DNA from: Amia ocellicauda
Taxonomy: Eukaryota; Chordata; Actinopteri; Amiiformes; Amiidae
Direction: 5' to 3'
Length of the DNA: 64,000 nucleotides
Assembly: GCF_036373705.1 (NCBI RefSeq)
Contig: NC_089869.1
Location: forward strand, 4,928,676 to 4,992,675
In this document: piece by piece, positions 1 through 13,257 of the stretch
Numbering within the stretch: the stretch's first letter is position 1
Layout: every line of letters starts with the position of its first letter
Translations under genes and position numbers: made by a program
The notes under the pieces: generated by a model
The model's database searches: none
Told to the model about the DNA's origin: nothing
What the model saw: the letters and a program-made list of their open reading frames with translations, nothing else

Positions 1-2493
1 GCCTGAGAATGAGAAGCTGCAGCTTTGGGAGTTTAACCTGGACATCGAGGAACATAAAAGGCTGGAAGCTGAGGCAGAACAGGGAGTCGCCAGGGTAAAA
101 GTGAAAGACAACTCAACTTATTGTCTAAAATAGTATTATATAGCATATGCATTAAGTATCTTAATATCTTCCAGATACAATATTTTCCTACTCAGATACA
201 TACAGTGTTGCTCACCTTCCCACTGTGGTAACTGTGATGCAGAGTTATGTATGTGAATGGTAAGTGTGGATGGTGTTCTTGCATTTGCTAACATCAAAGC
301 AATGTGAAAGATGGGCCTTGACCTGTCTCCTATTTTCATTGGTGCATTTCTGTGTCTATAAGGTCCGTAATGAGATGGAGATGCAGATCCTGGCCTATTG
401 TTACGAGCGTGATGTCATCAAAAGAGAATGCTGGGACTCCATGAAGGTCAAAGGGCGAGCAATCAAGGTAACCAGGCCAACACTATATGCAACAAGAATC
501 AAAGGGGAGCAGCCAATCTCAACATCCACAACATTGTGATAAAGGCTTTAAACAATTTCACACATGTCAATGTTAATCCTAGATACATTTTAAAAGTTAA
601 TGGTTGTGCTTTAATTTAAGTTTCATCAGAAAATGTAATAATCCTGAGATCTAAACTGGGCTGATGTTGAGCAGATCAGGGATACATCTAGATGTGTATG
701 AATAAGTGGTATGAAGAGGTTGGGAATAATCTGGTGTAACCCTGTACCCTCTTTCAGGCTTTTCACCTAGAAGATGAGGTGAAGAACTACCCCATGAAGG
801 AGCGCACCCAGAGAGAGATGGAGGAGTTGGAGAGAGTGAAAACACTGCGGAGGATCGAACAGGCAGATCTCAGTGTAATTCCTGCCCTCTTCAACAATAT
901 CGCCCTGTATAGCTGGCTGAATTTACAACACTGTTGCACATCTATGACCCTGTGTAGATGGTTGGAGTTAATTAGTCCTTCTTACCACTCTATTGTAGTT
1001 TTCAAAGCAGTTCTGTAAGTAAAGTCATTAGTATGTGCCAAAGTGAAATGATGACAACCTTTTCTAGACTGTTGCTCCTCTAGTCTTAACATACATGTCA
1101 ATCAGGAGGACATTGGAAGGTGCACATCTAGATCTTTTTAATTCTGAAAAGATGAGAGCAACTGACAGAGTTAGACATCCTCTGATGTGCTCCCACAAAC
1201 TCCTCTGCAGATCCGGAAGCAGATTTTGGGGGACGAGTCCAAGACTGCACCTCAGAAGGATGAAGATGAGGGGGGTGAAGAGGCAGAGAGCCCAGCTCTC
1301 ATGGGCAGTCTGAGCGCTCAATATGGTGGCCTCAGCCCTCACCTGTACAATCAGTTTGAGCTGCACACCAGGGAGCAGAAGATCAACCAGATCATCCTGT
1401 TGCAGGTACAGCATTGACAGATGGCTTCCTTTCAGGTCCGAGAGGTCTTCTGATGTAGCAGTGAAGCACAGCCTACTGTGGCATAACAAAACAATGTAAT
1501 GAACAATGTTCAATTTGTGTGTTGAAATGTTTGCCCACCCAGGATGTTATCCACAATGTTAAAATGGCCTTCAATGAGGAGTTTGACGCAGTGTATAAGC
1601 AGAAGGAGGAGGAGATGAACCGTGTGAAAGAGAAGAACAGGAGGATTGTGGAAATCATGGGTGACTTGGGCCTGAAGGAGAAGCTGTGGGAGCCAACGCT
1701 GTCTGACAGCGAGAGGCCAGAGAGGGCATTCACTGTGGATGACTCGGAGGTAGGAAGCCACTTGCTTTGATGTTGGGTGTTGGCTGTAATATCACACTTT
1801 TGGGATTAGAGCTGACAGAAAATCAAGAAGAATGAAATGGCCACTTCAGTAGGCAAGCAACATAATGGCCTGTTTAGAGAAAGCAGAAGGCTGGTTGATT
1901 AGTTACTGAAAACCCCAAAACATATGTCCCCCGTTCATTGGTTACCTTATGTACCTTATGTTCTTATGTGCACAACACCTCATGTGGTAGTACACACTCA
2001 TTTGAACTGTTCTGTTTTTATATATTTCTATAACTACCACAATCACACAGCATTAGGCACATGATTTTGAAACTTAGGTCACAGTTTTACAGAATAATAA
2101 TGAAGTTGAAAATTGAGCGTGGTTAAAGTCAACTCATTACAGTCAGTCTTAGTGACCATAACATGAATCAATTGAATTCTGCTGAAACATAAATACATTC
2201 ATAAAAATTCTGTATTTTATTACATATGAAATTGTTTTGAAGTTGACTTTGCTGCAAGGGTTAAGATATAAAAGTGATTTATAGTGTTTAAAAGTATTGA
2301 GTTTCACTGTCATTGTATTTCCAGATTAAAGTTGAAAAATACATCACCCCAGAACAGATGTTGAAAGCAGAGGAACTAGCCAAGACTGAAGAACAAAGAA
2401 GACTGGCTGCCAAGGTAACATGTGAGAGAGAAATTTGAAAATTAAACTTGTGTTGGAGTGTACAGTTGGGTTGGCAGAAGAATAGCAAAGCCA

Positions 2494-2528
<35 letters not shown>

Positions 2529-5500
2529 TTTTATTTGTGTAGTGCCCTTCGCAGGGTAGCCACAGAGCGCTTTACAGACTGGTAAACATACAACAAATGT
2601 ACAGCAAAATATAATAATACATAAATACAATAAAGTAAAATAAATATAGACCTGTAAACATTTTACATGATCTAGAATAAAGTAAGTGAACATTTAAGTA
2701 AATAAACCATTTAGGCACAGAGGAGAGAAAAACAAAAAACTCCTATAGATGGCATGTAGGAGAAAATGAATCTCTGGGGGTCCACGGCTTAGGGACTAGG
2801 CCTAATGGTTGCCTCCCCTCCAGGCAGTATAGTTATTACAGCAGCAAGGAGATCAGAACGTTTTTTATCGGTGCTGCTGGCTGTGGTCTTCCCTTTGGAG
2901 GAGGCCTCTCGCTGGCCATCGGGGGTGGGGGGGGTTGGACCATCCACAGCCTTTGGGTGGCAATGGCTCGTCAGACCTTGGGTGTGCATGAGAAAGATAA
3001 GTGTACAGTATTTTAAGCAAAATATGCTTAAGGTGGCATAAAAGAGTCTTGCTGAGATGATCATCATTTATTATAAAACACAAGATAATATTAAATCTTT
3101 CATTTTGGAAAAACAAAGATACATTTTAAATTCCCCAAATTTGAAAAGCAGTCTTCCCTAGCATCATACATTCACTTCAGCCTAAAGAAAGCACTGAAGA
3201 ACTCATGGTGTTTCGAATGGCCGAGCCGGTAGTGCAACAGTACCCTGAAACCCCCCTCTCTCTGCAGGGTGAAAATGCCAGAGAGAAAGCCCTTGATGAC
3301 ATGATGGGGGGAGTACTAGAGCTGAAGAAAGAGGATATTTTGAAAATGGTGAGGAGCTGCAGAGACTGGGTTATTGTCAATCATGTATTATGCATCAAGA
3401 TGGTTTTGAAACTCTTAACTTTTTTAAATCTTACATTTGAAAATAGAGATATATAGAACTAGTTGAATGTATATGCTGGTCTTTAGAGAGCTGCATTTCA
3501 GTGCTGTTGGATTGTGTGTATTGGATCAGGTATAAACAGTTTTGCTCCCATCTGTTGCTGTATAATTAAAACAAACCGAGTATTTTTACTAGTTTATCTT
3601 GTGTAATTATAAGCAGAAGAAAACCCCATGGTTATAGGTGTAATCTATGTTTGTCTACACTGACTCCCTGGTCTCGGTTGTGATGCCTTCAGGAGATTCC
3701 ACAGCCCGAGTTCATGTCCAAACCAGAGGTGCAGTGGACCGAGGAGGAGAAGAAGGGTTTTAAAGAGTATGAAAAGAAAGTGAAGGAGCTGAAAGAGGAA
3801 CAGGAAAAATACAGAAAGGTAGTAAACTAACAGTTTCTAACACTAATTATGCCTTAGGGCTGTGTCTTAGAGATGTTATCTTTTGAAATATGAACATTGA
3901 ACCCATTGGTTGACGCCCCACTTGTTTACTTCTCTTGGGTGATGTCTAATCATTTAAGCACCAGACTCTGGAGACGATAGGGCACTACTGACCAAAGCAT
4001 GTTATTGAATCTGATCAGTTTCTGATATGTTTTCAGTGGATCGCTTTTTTTTTTTTTTGGGGGGGGGGGGGCTTGATGTTGTGTTCATCAGCTTGTAGCT
4101 CCGATTCCTTTAAAGGGTCTTTCACTACAGGTGTATCTCCAGCTTAATCTCGCTGTGACAAACAGGCCTGAAATCCTGTTTTCAAAACAATCAGACAAAC
4201 TTTTCTGGTGAAAGAATTACCTGTACTGAACTAATCGTGTTCATACCATTGATTTATGCCAGCAAAGGGTGACATTTATACCAACCTTAATATTGCCAGA
4301 GCGAATAAATGATTGCTGTGGTTGAAGTCTCTTTACTGACTGTGTGTTTCTGGTTTGACTTTTAACTTTGGTAAAGGCACTAGAAGCAGAACTGAAGAAA
4401 CTGCAGACCTCCATTAAGGATGCAACCCAGGCCTTTGATGAAACCCTAACCAGGCTCTTTGAGAGGAAAGTGAAATCTGAAATGGCGATCTGTCAGGTGA
4501 AAAAATATACTCTAATCTTCCTACTCTAGTTTCTCTTTATTGCTACACAGCTGTTTTACAAGATGGTTAACCGCAAAGAGCACCAAAAACATGGACACCT
4601 TCACATTGTTGTCAGGGAATCTCTCTGTTATTATATTGAAGCATCTTGGTTGTCCAGGTAATAACGAGGTTGAGATCACATTATTCTTAAGTACTTTTTA
4701 TTTCCCTTTATTTGTACACAGACGTGACCCGCGCTAATCGTGTATCACTTCCTCAGTCATGATCTGTAACCTCACACTCCTGCCTAACTCTCTCTTTCCT
4801 GGTCATTATCCTCTTAACCCCACCCCGAAATCCCATCATGAAACGCACCCCTTTGGACCCTCCCTGGGCTGGCAATATCTAATAGTTTTAGTGATTACAG
4901 TCCAGGGTAGCAGGGAGAGGGAGAGCAGCTTGAATGGTACAATATCATATCTTACACATGTATGTTCTTCATCCTGTGGCATGTTCTCAAAATAGTATGA
5001 TACAAAATTAACATAACTAATTTCTAACTGTACCGATCAATGGGTTGGTGGTTGGTACATTTCTACATATCTTAGCATTCTTATTTAGTGGATTCTTGTT
5101 GAAGTACTTTTTGAGATTTTAAAGGCTGGGGTCTTGCTTTTAACTGCCATATGCAGCCATAATTCAATAGAAAGTCAATGGGGTTTTGTGCTTGCATACT
5201 TTTAAAACTGTAGCATTATGGCTATATGATGCATACATTTAGAACATGGCAGCCTTCAGATTGATATTCCTGTTATTAATGTCAACTTTAATACTTGTAA
5301 AATAAAGAACAATCATACGAGAAAACAAGGGCAATCAAGATGACCAGAAAAGCAGCTACGTGATGAATGTTACATTTTTCTACCTTAGATCTGTGCATGT
5401 ATTCATAAAGCATCTGAGAGTGATAAATCGGTCATAAGTGCCTGAAATATCTGCAAGTGATGTCAATTTGGTCCTACTTTTACTCTTAGGAGTAAAATGC

Positions 5501-8500
5501 GGCACTGTCAGCAGAGATAAAGGTGGTGACAATGTTGCATTGTCTGGCCACAGGGAAAATGCAACAATATAGCAGTGGTGATTTGGGACCATCATCACAG
5601 CCTTCAATATGTAGAAATTCTCATCAGATCATAATGGCATTAACAGCACCCGAGATCATTTATTGATTTCCCCACTACTGCACGACAAATACCCCCAAAA
5701 GCCACATTTATAATCAGTGCTAGCCTAATCTATTCATAATCAATGCTAGGCTGTATCCATCAAGGGTTTTACATTACACCGATTTTATATCCGACTATTT
5801 GTATTACAAAAAATTTAGTAACAATAAGCTGCAAAATGAATGAAAAATGGTCCAGTCATACAAAGCATAATCATAATAAACTGTATGCGTGGTGATGAAT
5901 GCATGTTAACTTTAATTTGTATTTTATTCAATACAGAAAATGTTTCTGAAATACTGAATGTTTCTGTAAAACCCTTCATGAATGTACTCCAGTTTTTCCA
6001 CTTGTGGACAATTTCATATGTGCAACGGAAGCATAAATAGTGTTCAATTTTAAGATGTTTGATGTATATTTAATTCCATGTAGCACCTTGACGTCCTTGT
6101 AATGAAGGAATACGGAGGAAACACTTATTATTTTGTGTCAAATTATAAAGAAATAAAAGGCTGAGTTAGCTTAGCAATATTTGTATAGTTGTCTTTTGGC
6201 TCTGCTTGTCTACATGTGATCTTGCGGTTTTTGTTTTTCCAAAATGAAGAAAATACATCACAGTGAGACATATTTTAACCTACACTTGTGAAAATATGCT
6301 AGTTTTTCCTAGAATTGGATCCTACTCCCAGCTAAAAGTAGGTATAACAGACTTTATGACTGACTTCTACCTCCTACTCTGAGCGAGGAGTAATCTTACT
6401 CCTAAACGAACTTTTAGCATGATTCCTTGGAGTAATTCTGAGATGATTTATGCATGTGCGCCCTGTATTTCTTTTTTTTAATCACACTTCTGCTTCCATT
6501 TTCAGGAGGAGCTCAAAATTGCGAACCTGGTTTACTCCACTGATATGGAGGAAAAGCTGGTAATCAGAGAGAAACAACTTAACCACAAACTTGAACAAAC
6601 CAGGAAGATAAAGGTAGCTGTTTCTTTCACAGAACACCTAACGTATTTACACTTACTGCAGTTATTTACCTCAAGTCAATACTATTAATTCAGCTGTATA
6701 AAATACCAAACAGCGTTGTTGATAAGAATGTTTTTAATTACACACGGGGGGTGGCAAGATTAAAGAGCTACATGCTGTACAAAAGCTCTAGTGGATTTAT
6801 GGAAGTGCCACTAAGAACAAGCTTGGATAACACCTACATTATAGAGCTCTGGAAAAAATTAAGAGACCACTGCAAGTTTTTCTTAAATCAGTATCTCTAC
6901 ATTTATGGCAGCCATTCCACTCCAGCGTCTGTTGAATTCCAACACAGGCACACCTCATTCTACCGAATGAGGTACTGATTAGGTGATCACCTGAACCAAA
7001 TCTTATTTAATGAGGAAAAGTTTAAAAAACACTGCCTGTGGTTATCACTATCCTCTTGCAATAGGACCAGCTGGATGACAAAAACAAGTAATTGGAATCA
7101 AAAAAGATCTATTAACCATGCCAAAAGAGTTGAAAAGGAAAGTTTTGAGTGAGGAAAAGAAGGGTTCAATTCTGCCTTTACTGGCAGAGTTTCAAAGATG
7201 GCGGTTCAGTGTTTCGCACCCACTGTGAAATTTGGTGGAGGATCGGTGATGATCTGGGGGTGCTTCAACAAGGCTGGAATCGGGCAGATTTGTCTTTGTG
7301 AAGGACGCATGAATCAAGCCACGTACAAGGTTGTTCTGGAAGAAAACTTGCTTCCTTCTGCTCTGACAATGTTCCCCAACTCTGAGGAATGTTTTTTCCA
7401 GCAGGACAATGCTCCATGCCACACAGCCAGGTCAATCAATGTGTGGATGGAGGACCACCACATCAAGACCCTGTCATCTCCAGACCTGAACCCCATTGAA
7501 AACCTCTGGAATGTGATCAAGAGGATGATGGATAGTCACAAGTCATCAAACAAAGCTGAGCTGCTTGAATTTTTGCGCCAGGAGTGGCATAAAGTCACCC
7601 AACATCAATGTGAAAGACTGGTGGAGAGCATGCCAAGATGCATGAAAGCTGTGATTGAAAATCAGTGTTATTCCACCAAATATTGATTGCTGAACTCTTC
7701 CTAAATTAAAACATTAGTATTGTGTTGTTTAAAAATGAATATGAACTTATTTTCTTTGAATTATTTGAGGTCTGACAACACTGCATCTTTTGTTATTTTG
7801 ACCAGTTGTCATTTTCTGCAAATTAATGCTCTAAATGACAATATTTATATTTGGAATCTGGGAGAAATGTTGTCAGTAGTTTATAGAATAAAACAAAAAT
7901 GTTAATTTCACCCAAACATACACATAGCTATAAATAGTAAAACCAGATAAACTGATTATTTTGCAATGGTCTCTTAATTTTTTCCAGAGCTGTATAATAT
8001 AGACACTTCATATCCAATAAAGGTTTAATTCAGGGGGTTGTATTTGATCACAGATCATATTTGCATCTATCCATCAATCCATTTTCAAATGGATGTGGGG
8101 GACACCGGAGCCGATCCCAGCAGGCATGAATAAGCAGGAATATACCCAGGACAGGACGTCAGTCCATTGCTGGGCACACTCACGCACAGGGCAATTAACC
8201 TAACCTGCATGTCTTTGGACGGTGGGAGGAAACTGGAGTACCTGGAGGAAACCCACACGGACACAGGGAGAACATGCAAACTCCACACAGACAGGCCCCC
8301 GAGCTGTCACTCAAACCCAGGACCCCTGTTGCTGTGAGGCAGCAGCGCTAACCAGTCCGCCCCATAGTTGCATCCAGTTGTGTAATTTGAAGACTGGGGC
8401 TGTACTGACCATCACTCCGCAAAGACAATACTGCAATTATAATAACATTGCATTGTTATGTTTTATTTTTGGAGGATATGATATCGAGTCATAATGAAAC

Positions 8501-11500
8501 TGATTTCCCTGTTGTTCACAGCAAGACATTGCAGAGGACTTAAAGAAGCACAAAGAAGATGTTGATGCCTTCAGAGAGACCTATGATAACGCTGTTGCAG
8601 AAGACAAAGTGAGTTTATTGCAGGTGTACAATGTATAAAAAACCCTTTTTCCCAAAGCTTGTGTCAAATTCCCATAGACTTTCACATTATTGATCATGTT
8701 AATGAAAGTTTTTACTTTTTCAAATGAATTTAATTATTTTTATTTTTACTCCCACTCAGCTGCGTGACCGTGGTTTCAGAAAGGACTTCTTTGATGTCCC
8801 TGGCCATGTAGTAGAACACCTGTACAAACTTTTTAAGCGCCGACCCAGGTAAAATCAGGTGATTAACATGTCACAGAGGAAGAGGAACATGATGAATAAC
8901 AATGAGATGCTATTTTCCAGTGCATGACTGGGAGCTGTATTTTAATCCTTAGTTAGTGCTGATTGCTTGAGACCAACTATGAAGCCACAATGTCATCCAC
9001 AAAGTGTTAAAAGGGGTGTATGACTCAAAAGTTGACAGTAGGGCATGCCAGTGGGCATATATATATACGCTGTTCCATGATCGTTGTGTTTTTGGGCCAT
9101 TATGGATAGCTAGACGAGGCTGGTAGAATATGAAAGAAAGAAACCATTTCAGGTGATGCTCTTTGACAGGGTGCAGAAAATGAGGACAGAAAACAGCAGT
9201 CCTTTCAAAGACCGTGCAGGGTCCGCAACAGCACCGGATGAAGGCCTGTCTCAGCTGATGAGAGCCATGGAGGAATTGGACGTCCCTGAAAACATTCCAC
9301 AGGGCGTGGACCTGGCTGTGTGGGAGCGCTTCTGTCTGGCCAGGAGAGCCAAGGTTGAGAGCGAACATCAAGTGAGTCCCACATGGCCCGGGGCTCTGAG
9401 AGCTAGGTGCCACGTCAGGCCCTTACACTTCCCAGTGAAGATCCATCATGTTGATCGGCCAAGCCTGCTCATCTTAGTGCCTGGAGTACTGAGAAATGCA
9501 CAGATTATTGCACAGGCTTCAACACTTTTAGCAACAACTGTAACTTTAAAACATGACCATGTATGAGAAAGTAAATACAGCTGCCAGACTTGTTCTTGTT
9601 TGATGCAGCTCAGTTCTCAAAAGACCCTGATTACAAAGAATCTCGTCCTGAAAGCTTGAACTGATCATGACTTTATTGGCTGTAAACCCCCAAATTATTT
9701 TTGACGAATAATTATGATACATCTAACACCAGATAAAAATGTATTTGAGATGTAATTGCTGAAATTATTCAGATTTGTTCTAATTGTGCTGCACTTACAG
9801 GTTCAACAGAAAGCGCTGACAATTGCTGAAATGCAGGCTTTTCTACAGAGGAGAACAGAGGAGGATGACAGTGCCAGAAAGGAGATTCAGAACCTCACTG
9901 ATGAGCTCAATGGGTGAGAAATTAAATGCATAAAATCAGATGTCATTGAATAACTGTATTAACCAGACGTGCTGAAACACATTTTACAAAATAATCAAAT
10001 ATACTGTGCAGAATAATACATGTCTTAATATTATATCCAATACACTGTATTGTATATCCATTGTATATCCAATACAATGATCTCCAGAGGATCTTATGCT
10101 GGCAGCATTTAATGACTGCAAACCACTGAACCTCAGAATGAGGGCAGTTTTTTCCTTCCTATTAGTTTTATTATCCTAAAAACTGAGCGATAGATATGTG
10201 ATTCAAGGCTTTACCTTAAGATAGCATGACATGTACATTAACTAGAAGGTTTTTGTATTTAGGGAAATTACAATATTTGAACTGTTGCCTGCTAAATCAA
10301 CATCTATTTCCACACAGGGTACGAGAAGATAAAATGACATTCCAGAAAGATCTTATGGTGCATTTCCTCATGAAACAAGGGCAGGTGGAAGTTGAGACTG
10401 GGAACTTCATTCCCGACTATTCCAGCTCTGTACTAATCGACAGGAGTGTAGTAGAAGATCTTAATAGGACGATTAAGGTAGGGGCACATTGGAACTACAT
10501 TACTGTGCTGCTAGTCAGATGGGTGGAAAATATTTCATGGCCTAGCAAGTGCTGTAAGTTCAGCAAACTGTGTTAAGATCAAGTAGTGCTTTAGAACCAC
10601 TCTGAAACAATCCCTGTCAGAATGTTTTAACTCCTCCAACTTCACCAAAATAGGGTTATTTGAGAAGAAAATATAGTCTCGTTAAAGTGATACAATTTTC
10701 ATCTTCATGGTTACCGGATTCTCCATAATGATAAAGCATTATTTACTGAACAGTCCTGATATGTTAGAATAATCTGCTTTGTATTAAGTGCTGGCCCCCT
10801 TCCAGAACGAGACAGAAACTAGACATTGGTGTGTCATGAATCTGCTTCCTCACTCAGACTTTAGGGGAGCAGAAGATTGCCAGCATGGTGGAAACTAAAG
10901 ACTTTCGAAAAGGCATCATCCAGCAGCAGTGGGAACACAAAAGGATGCAAATGCGGATAGATGATCTAAACAACAAAGCTCGGGACATTCAGATGATGCG
11001 GGTCTCCAAAGAGATGCAGGCGGTACGTTACGTGTAGCTGACCTTCACTAGTCTGCTGTTATAATTGGTAACTGCACACTCAGGACTTACAGGTGGAAGA
11101 TAAGATAAAGTTGCAGGCTTAGGCTACACATTGCTGTATAACTATAACTGCCCTACCTCACTGACTAGTGATAAGCTGTGCACTGGACTGGATGGCATTT
11201 GATTAGCCTTGCTGCGCCACTGCAGCCAGTACAGTAATCGTGAGACCAGGTACGTCAACTGCAACAACATTGATCCCTCACACTTGTGGGTTGAAGTGAA
11301 TTAAAACAGACATGTCTGGGAGACATGAGATTGAAATGGCAATGTGTGTGCACCTGGCTGGCCATTTGAATTAAGTCATGAAACGCTTTGTTCTTTTTCA
11401 GTACCTGAGCGAGACGGATTATGATAACAATCTGTCCAAGCAGATTTCTACTATGGAGAAGACACTTTCCATGCAAGAAAAGGTAAGTGCCAATATGTAT

Positions 11501-12887
11501 GTTGTAAGAATCGTCAATGGTCCTCAACTTGATTTATAGAGAAATGTCATCTTTCCATCACTTACAATGATTTGTGCCTAAACATTTCCATATAATGTTT
11601 GTAACAAATCTGTATTAACCTTTACAATCACAATGTTTCAAGCTATTTCTCTTGGCACTGGAAATACTGTGAAAGTATTTAGTCATTAAAAAGGGATAAA
11701 AGCATCCTTGTTAAAATCTCCAGTCAGACCCTACTTTAATCTGATCCTTAATTTAGCGAATGTGAATGTTAGACAGTTTATCAAGTCACCTGCTACCTCC
11801 TAGATCCACAAAAAGAAGGTGAATAAGGCCAAGAAATCAGTCCAGCAGCTGATCAGACAGACGGCACAGAAGGCCCAGGACAGTGCCACCCTGGATCAAC
11901 AGCTGCAGGAGATGATGATCTCTGTGGCAGAGAAGCGACACATCTGTGATGCCATAGGTGAGCCAATAGTTTATTGTGACAGACCCGCAACGGTTAGCCT
12001 ACTCTGAAATACAATGCCCATCAGACTGTGCATTGCAGTTGATTAGACTGCATTCTTCTTCTGCCTTTATGTCACATGATCTTCTGAGCTTACCCAGTAC
12101 ATCTTTCCGAATAAGGGATCTTTCCACATAAGGGTCCCCAACCCAGGTCCTGGAGGACCCTCTACCCTGCTGATTTTTGTTCCAACCAAGCTCTCAATTA
12201 CTTAATTGACCCCTAATCCAAGTAACAATCTGCATAGATTTTACTTTTTAAATTGTGCTATAAAATAGTTGGTTCTTTATTAAGTTCTCTATACAATTAT
12301 ATAGTTAACGTAAAATCCCAGCTTTTTAAAATAATTAAAAGGCTCAATTAAGTAATTGAGAGCTTGGTTGGAACAAAAACCAGCAGGGTAGGGGCTCCTC
12401 CAGGACCAGGGTTGGGGACTTTTGGGCTACACTAATCCCTTGCCAATCTCAAGAAAACACAAACTCATGGATACACAAAATTGTACACTGTGGTAGCCAA
12501 AACAGTCTGTGTGGATACTCGCAATGTCATTAGGGAAACCAACGGTTGGCAAGGGATTACTGTATGGCACCATGAAAAGCATAGAAAGGGACAGATTTTT
12601 CAACCTATTCTATGGTGATGAGGACTGCAATGTTGTTCTGCCTACGAGCCTCTCTGACTCGTGTTGTGACGTGCCCCCGTTTACTGTGAATGACTTTGCA
12701 TTTTCTGTCACCAGCGGTGGAGCAGAATCAGGAGAGCAGTGCAGAGGAACGGTACAAAGACATCCTCCAGAGAAAAAGACTGGTGGACCTGGCCAAAGCA
12801 CAAGCTCAGGAGGTTGCAATCCTCCGAGCAGAGGTGGAAAGAATGAGAATGAAGACCTTCCCAGCCCTGGTCCAATTTGAACACTAA
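1..12887 (+). CDS. CFAP43: CFAP43 copy A, coiled-coil half (5' end outside window)
   Basis: Cilia- and flagella-associated protein 43 tethers inner-arm dynein and doublet components in motile axonemes; loss in mammals causes sperm flagellar defects (family knowledge). Exons read from the sequence: 1-94 (partial), 363-467, 758-862 or 872, 1211-1405, 1543-1749, 2325-2414, 3268-3348, 3693-3818, 4377-4496, 6506-6613, 8522-8608, 8760-8848, 9170-9371, 9801-9913, 10318-10477, 10858-11022, 11402-11482, 11804-11957, 12715-12887. Phases match across all junctions except the third exon, whose only GT (873) is out of frame; an in-frame GC donor at 863 is possible. About 820 residues, charged coiled coil throughout, with the motif KDFRKGI then WEHKRM in exon 10858-11022 that I associate with CFAP43. 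Human CFAP43 is about 1665 residues, so this is roughly the C-terminal half. No stop or frameshift seen; this is the best candidate for the ancestral functional copy. Confidence 0.85.
1920..1965 (+). repeat. Possible CR1-like 3' tail remnant
   Basis: ACCTTATG and TTCTTATG near-repeats resemble the 3' end of the CR1-like element at 21866. The same sequence lies in copy B near 29080-29112. It is too short to be certain. Confidence 0.25.
2494..2984 (-). mobile_element. L2-like LINE/SINE 3' end, copy A only
   Basis: An insertion of about 490 bases, present in A and missing from the matching intron of B (joined at 29603). On the minus strand it runs into a fish-type 3' tail: a GCGCT-containing end, then AAATAAAAATTGATTGATTG with repeated ATTG. 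This tandem four-base tail is characteristic of fish L2-clade LINEs and the SINEs they mobilise. No transposition ORF of useful length remains. It post-dates the A/B split, or was lost cleanly from B. Confidence 0.55.
5474..6419 (+). mobile_element. PIF/Harbinger-derived element, copy A (internally deleted)
   Basis: Bounded by inverted TTAGGAGTAA-type ends (5484 region and 6395 region). It holds the end of a HARBI1-like transposase N-terminal fragment around 5500-5670. Copy B carries the same element with about 260 more bases of coding remnant, so A suffered a further deletion. Lies in the intron between exons 4377-4496 and 6506-6613. Not autonomous. Confidence 0.45.
6840..7996 (+). mobile_element. 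Tc1-like element, copy A, internally deleted
   Basis: Ends are inverted repeats AGAGCTCTGGAAAAAATTAA (left) and its near complement before 7996, next to TA. The transposase survives as a C-terminal piece (7198-7686) with [11 protein letters not shown], the second catalytic Asp in QQDNAPCH and the Glu in DLNPIENLW. The N-terminal DNA-binding part is reduced to a few codons near 7118, and the first catalytic Asp is lost. Copy B carries a longer version split by a hAT element. Dead in both. Confidence 0.75.
7198..7686 (+). pseudogene. Tc1-like transposase, C-terminal fragment
   Basis: An open frame of 162 residues. DDE-fold landmarks are [10 protein letters not shown] and [12 protein letters not shown]. 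Only 30 residues separate Asp and Glu, against 34 usual for Tc1, because a WPSQ-like stretch before SPDLNPIE is missing. The C terminus ends in CYSTKY. The upstream catalytic Asp and helix-turn-helix region are deleted, so no active enzyme is possible. Confidence 0.7.
8065..8364. repeat. Dispersed fish interspersed repeat, copy A only
   Basis: The text CCTAACCTGCATGTCTTTGG followed by a GGGAGGAAAC block and AACATGCAAACTCCACACAG is a very common vertebrate interspersed repeat, usually linked to LINE-derived 3' sequence. Copy B lacks it (site near 37785), so it is an A insertion or a B loss. I cannot assign a family. Confidence 0.5.
12130..12423. mobile_element. Foldback MITE in last CFAP43 intron, copy A
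   Basis: Inverted arms of roughly 75 bases: the left arm has GGTCCTGGAGGACC then TTGTTCCAACCAAGCTCTC; the right arm carries their complements. The centre is AT-rich and has no ORF. A matching element sits at the same place in B (41511-41838), so the insertion predates the A/B duplication. Confidence 0.6.
12428..12566. repeat. Pogo/Tigger-like terminal-repeat fragment, copy A
   Basis: TAATCCCTTGCCAA near the left end pairs with TTGGCAAGGGATTA near the right end. The fuller version is in copy C (61869-62726), which also has the CAG outer bases. Such CAGTAATCCC ends resemble pogo/Tigger elements; the family call is an inference. Confidence 0.35.
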
Positions 12888-13060
12888 TCAGCACAAAGAG
12901 TATGACAGAGTATGGAGTAAAAATAGACAGGATCTCTACAGCATCGTTTTAATTGAAACTAGACCAATGCACAGGTTTACATTTCTGAATTTTTCCTACA
13001 TCACTTTTAGGAAATATGTAAATAAATAATTAAATAAAAGGTATACATTTTAACTTGTCA
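12888..13060 (+). terminator. CFAP43-A 3' UTR with poly(A) signals
   Basis: After the stop codon a short AT-rich 3' UTR follows, with AATAAA hexamers at 13021-13026 and 13033-13038. The same block follows copy B (AATAAA at 42422-42427) and, degraded, copy C (near 63085). The convergent SFR1 stop lies only about 370 bases after the CFAP43 stop. Confidence 0.55.
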
Positions 13061-13257
13061 GTACATGTAAAAACATGCATATATACACATGGGAACAAAG
13101 GAGAATGCAATTTCAGAGTTATAAATCATCACGAAGTCCATATGAAGAGAAAAATGTTTAAACAAAAGAACATAGACTATGAAAACTTTCATATTAGACA
13201 TCAGTGAATATGTAATCTTAGACTAGAGAGAATCGAGTGCACTCCATGCTGAGAGCT

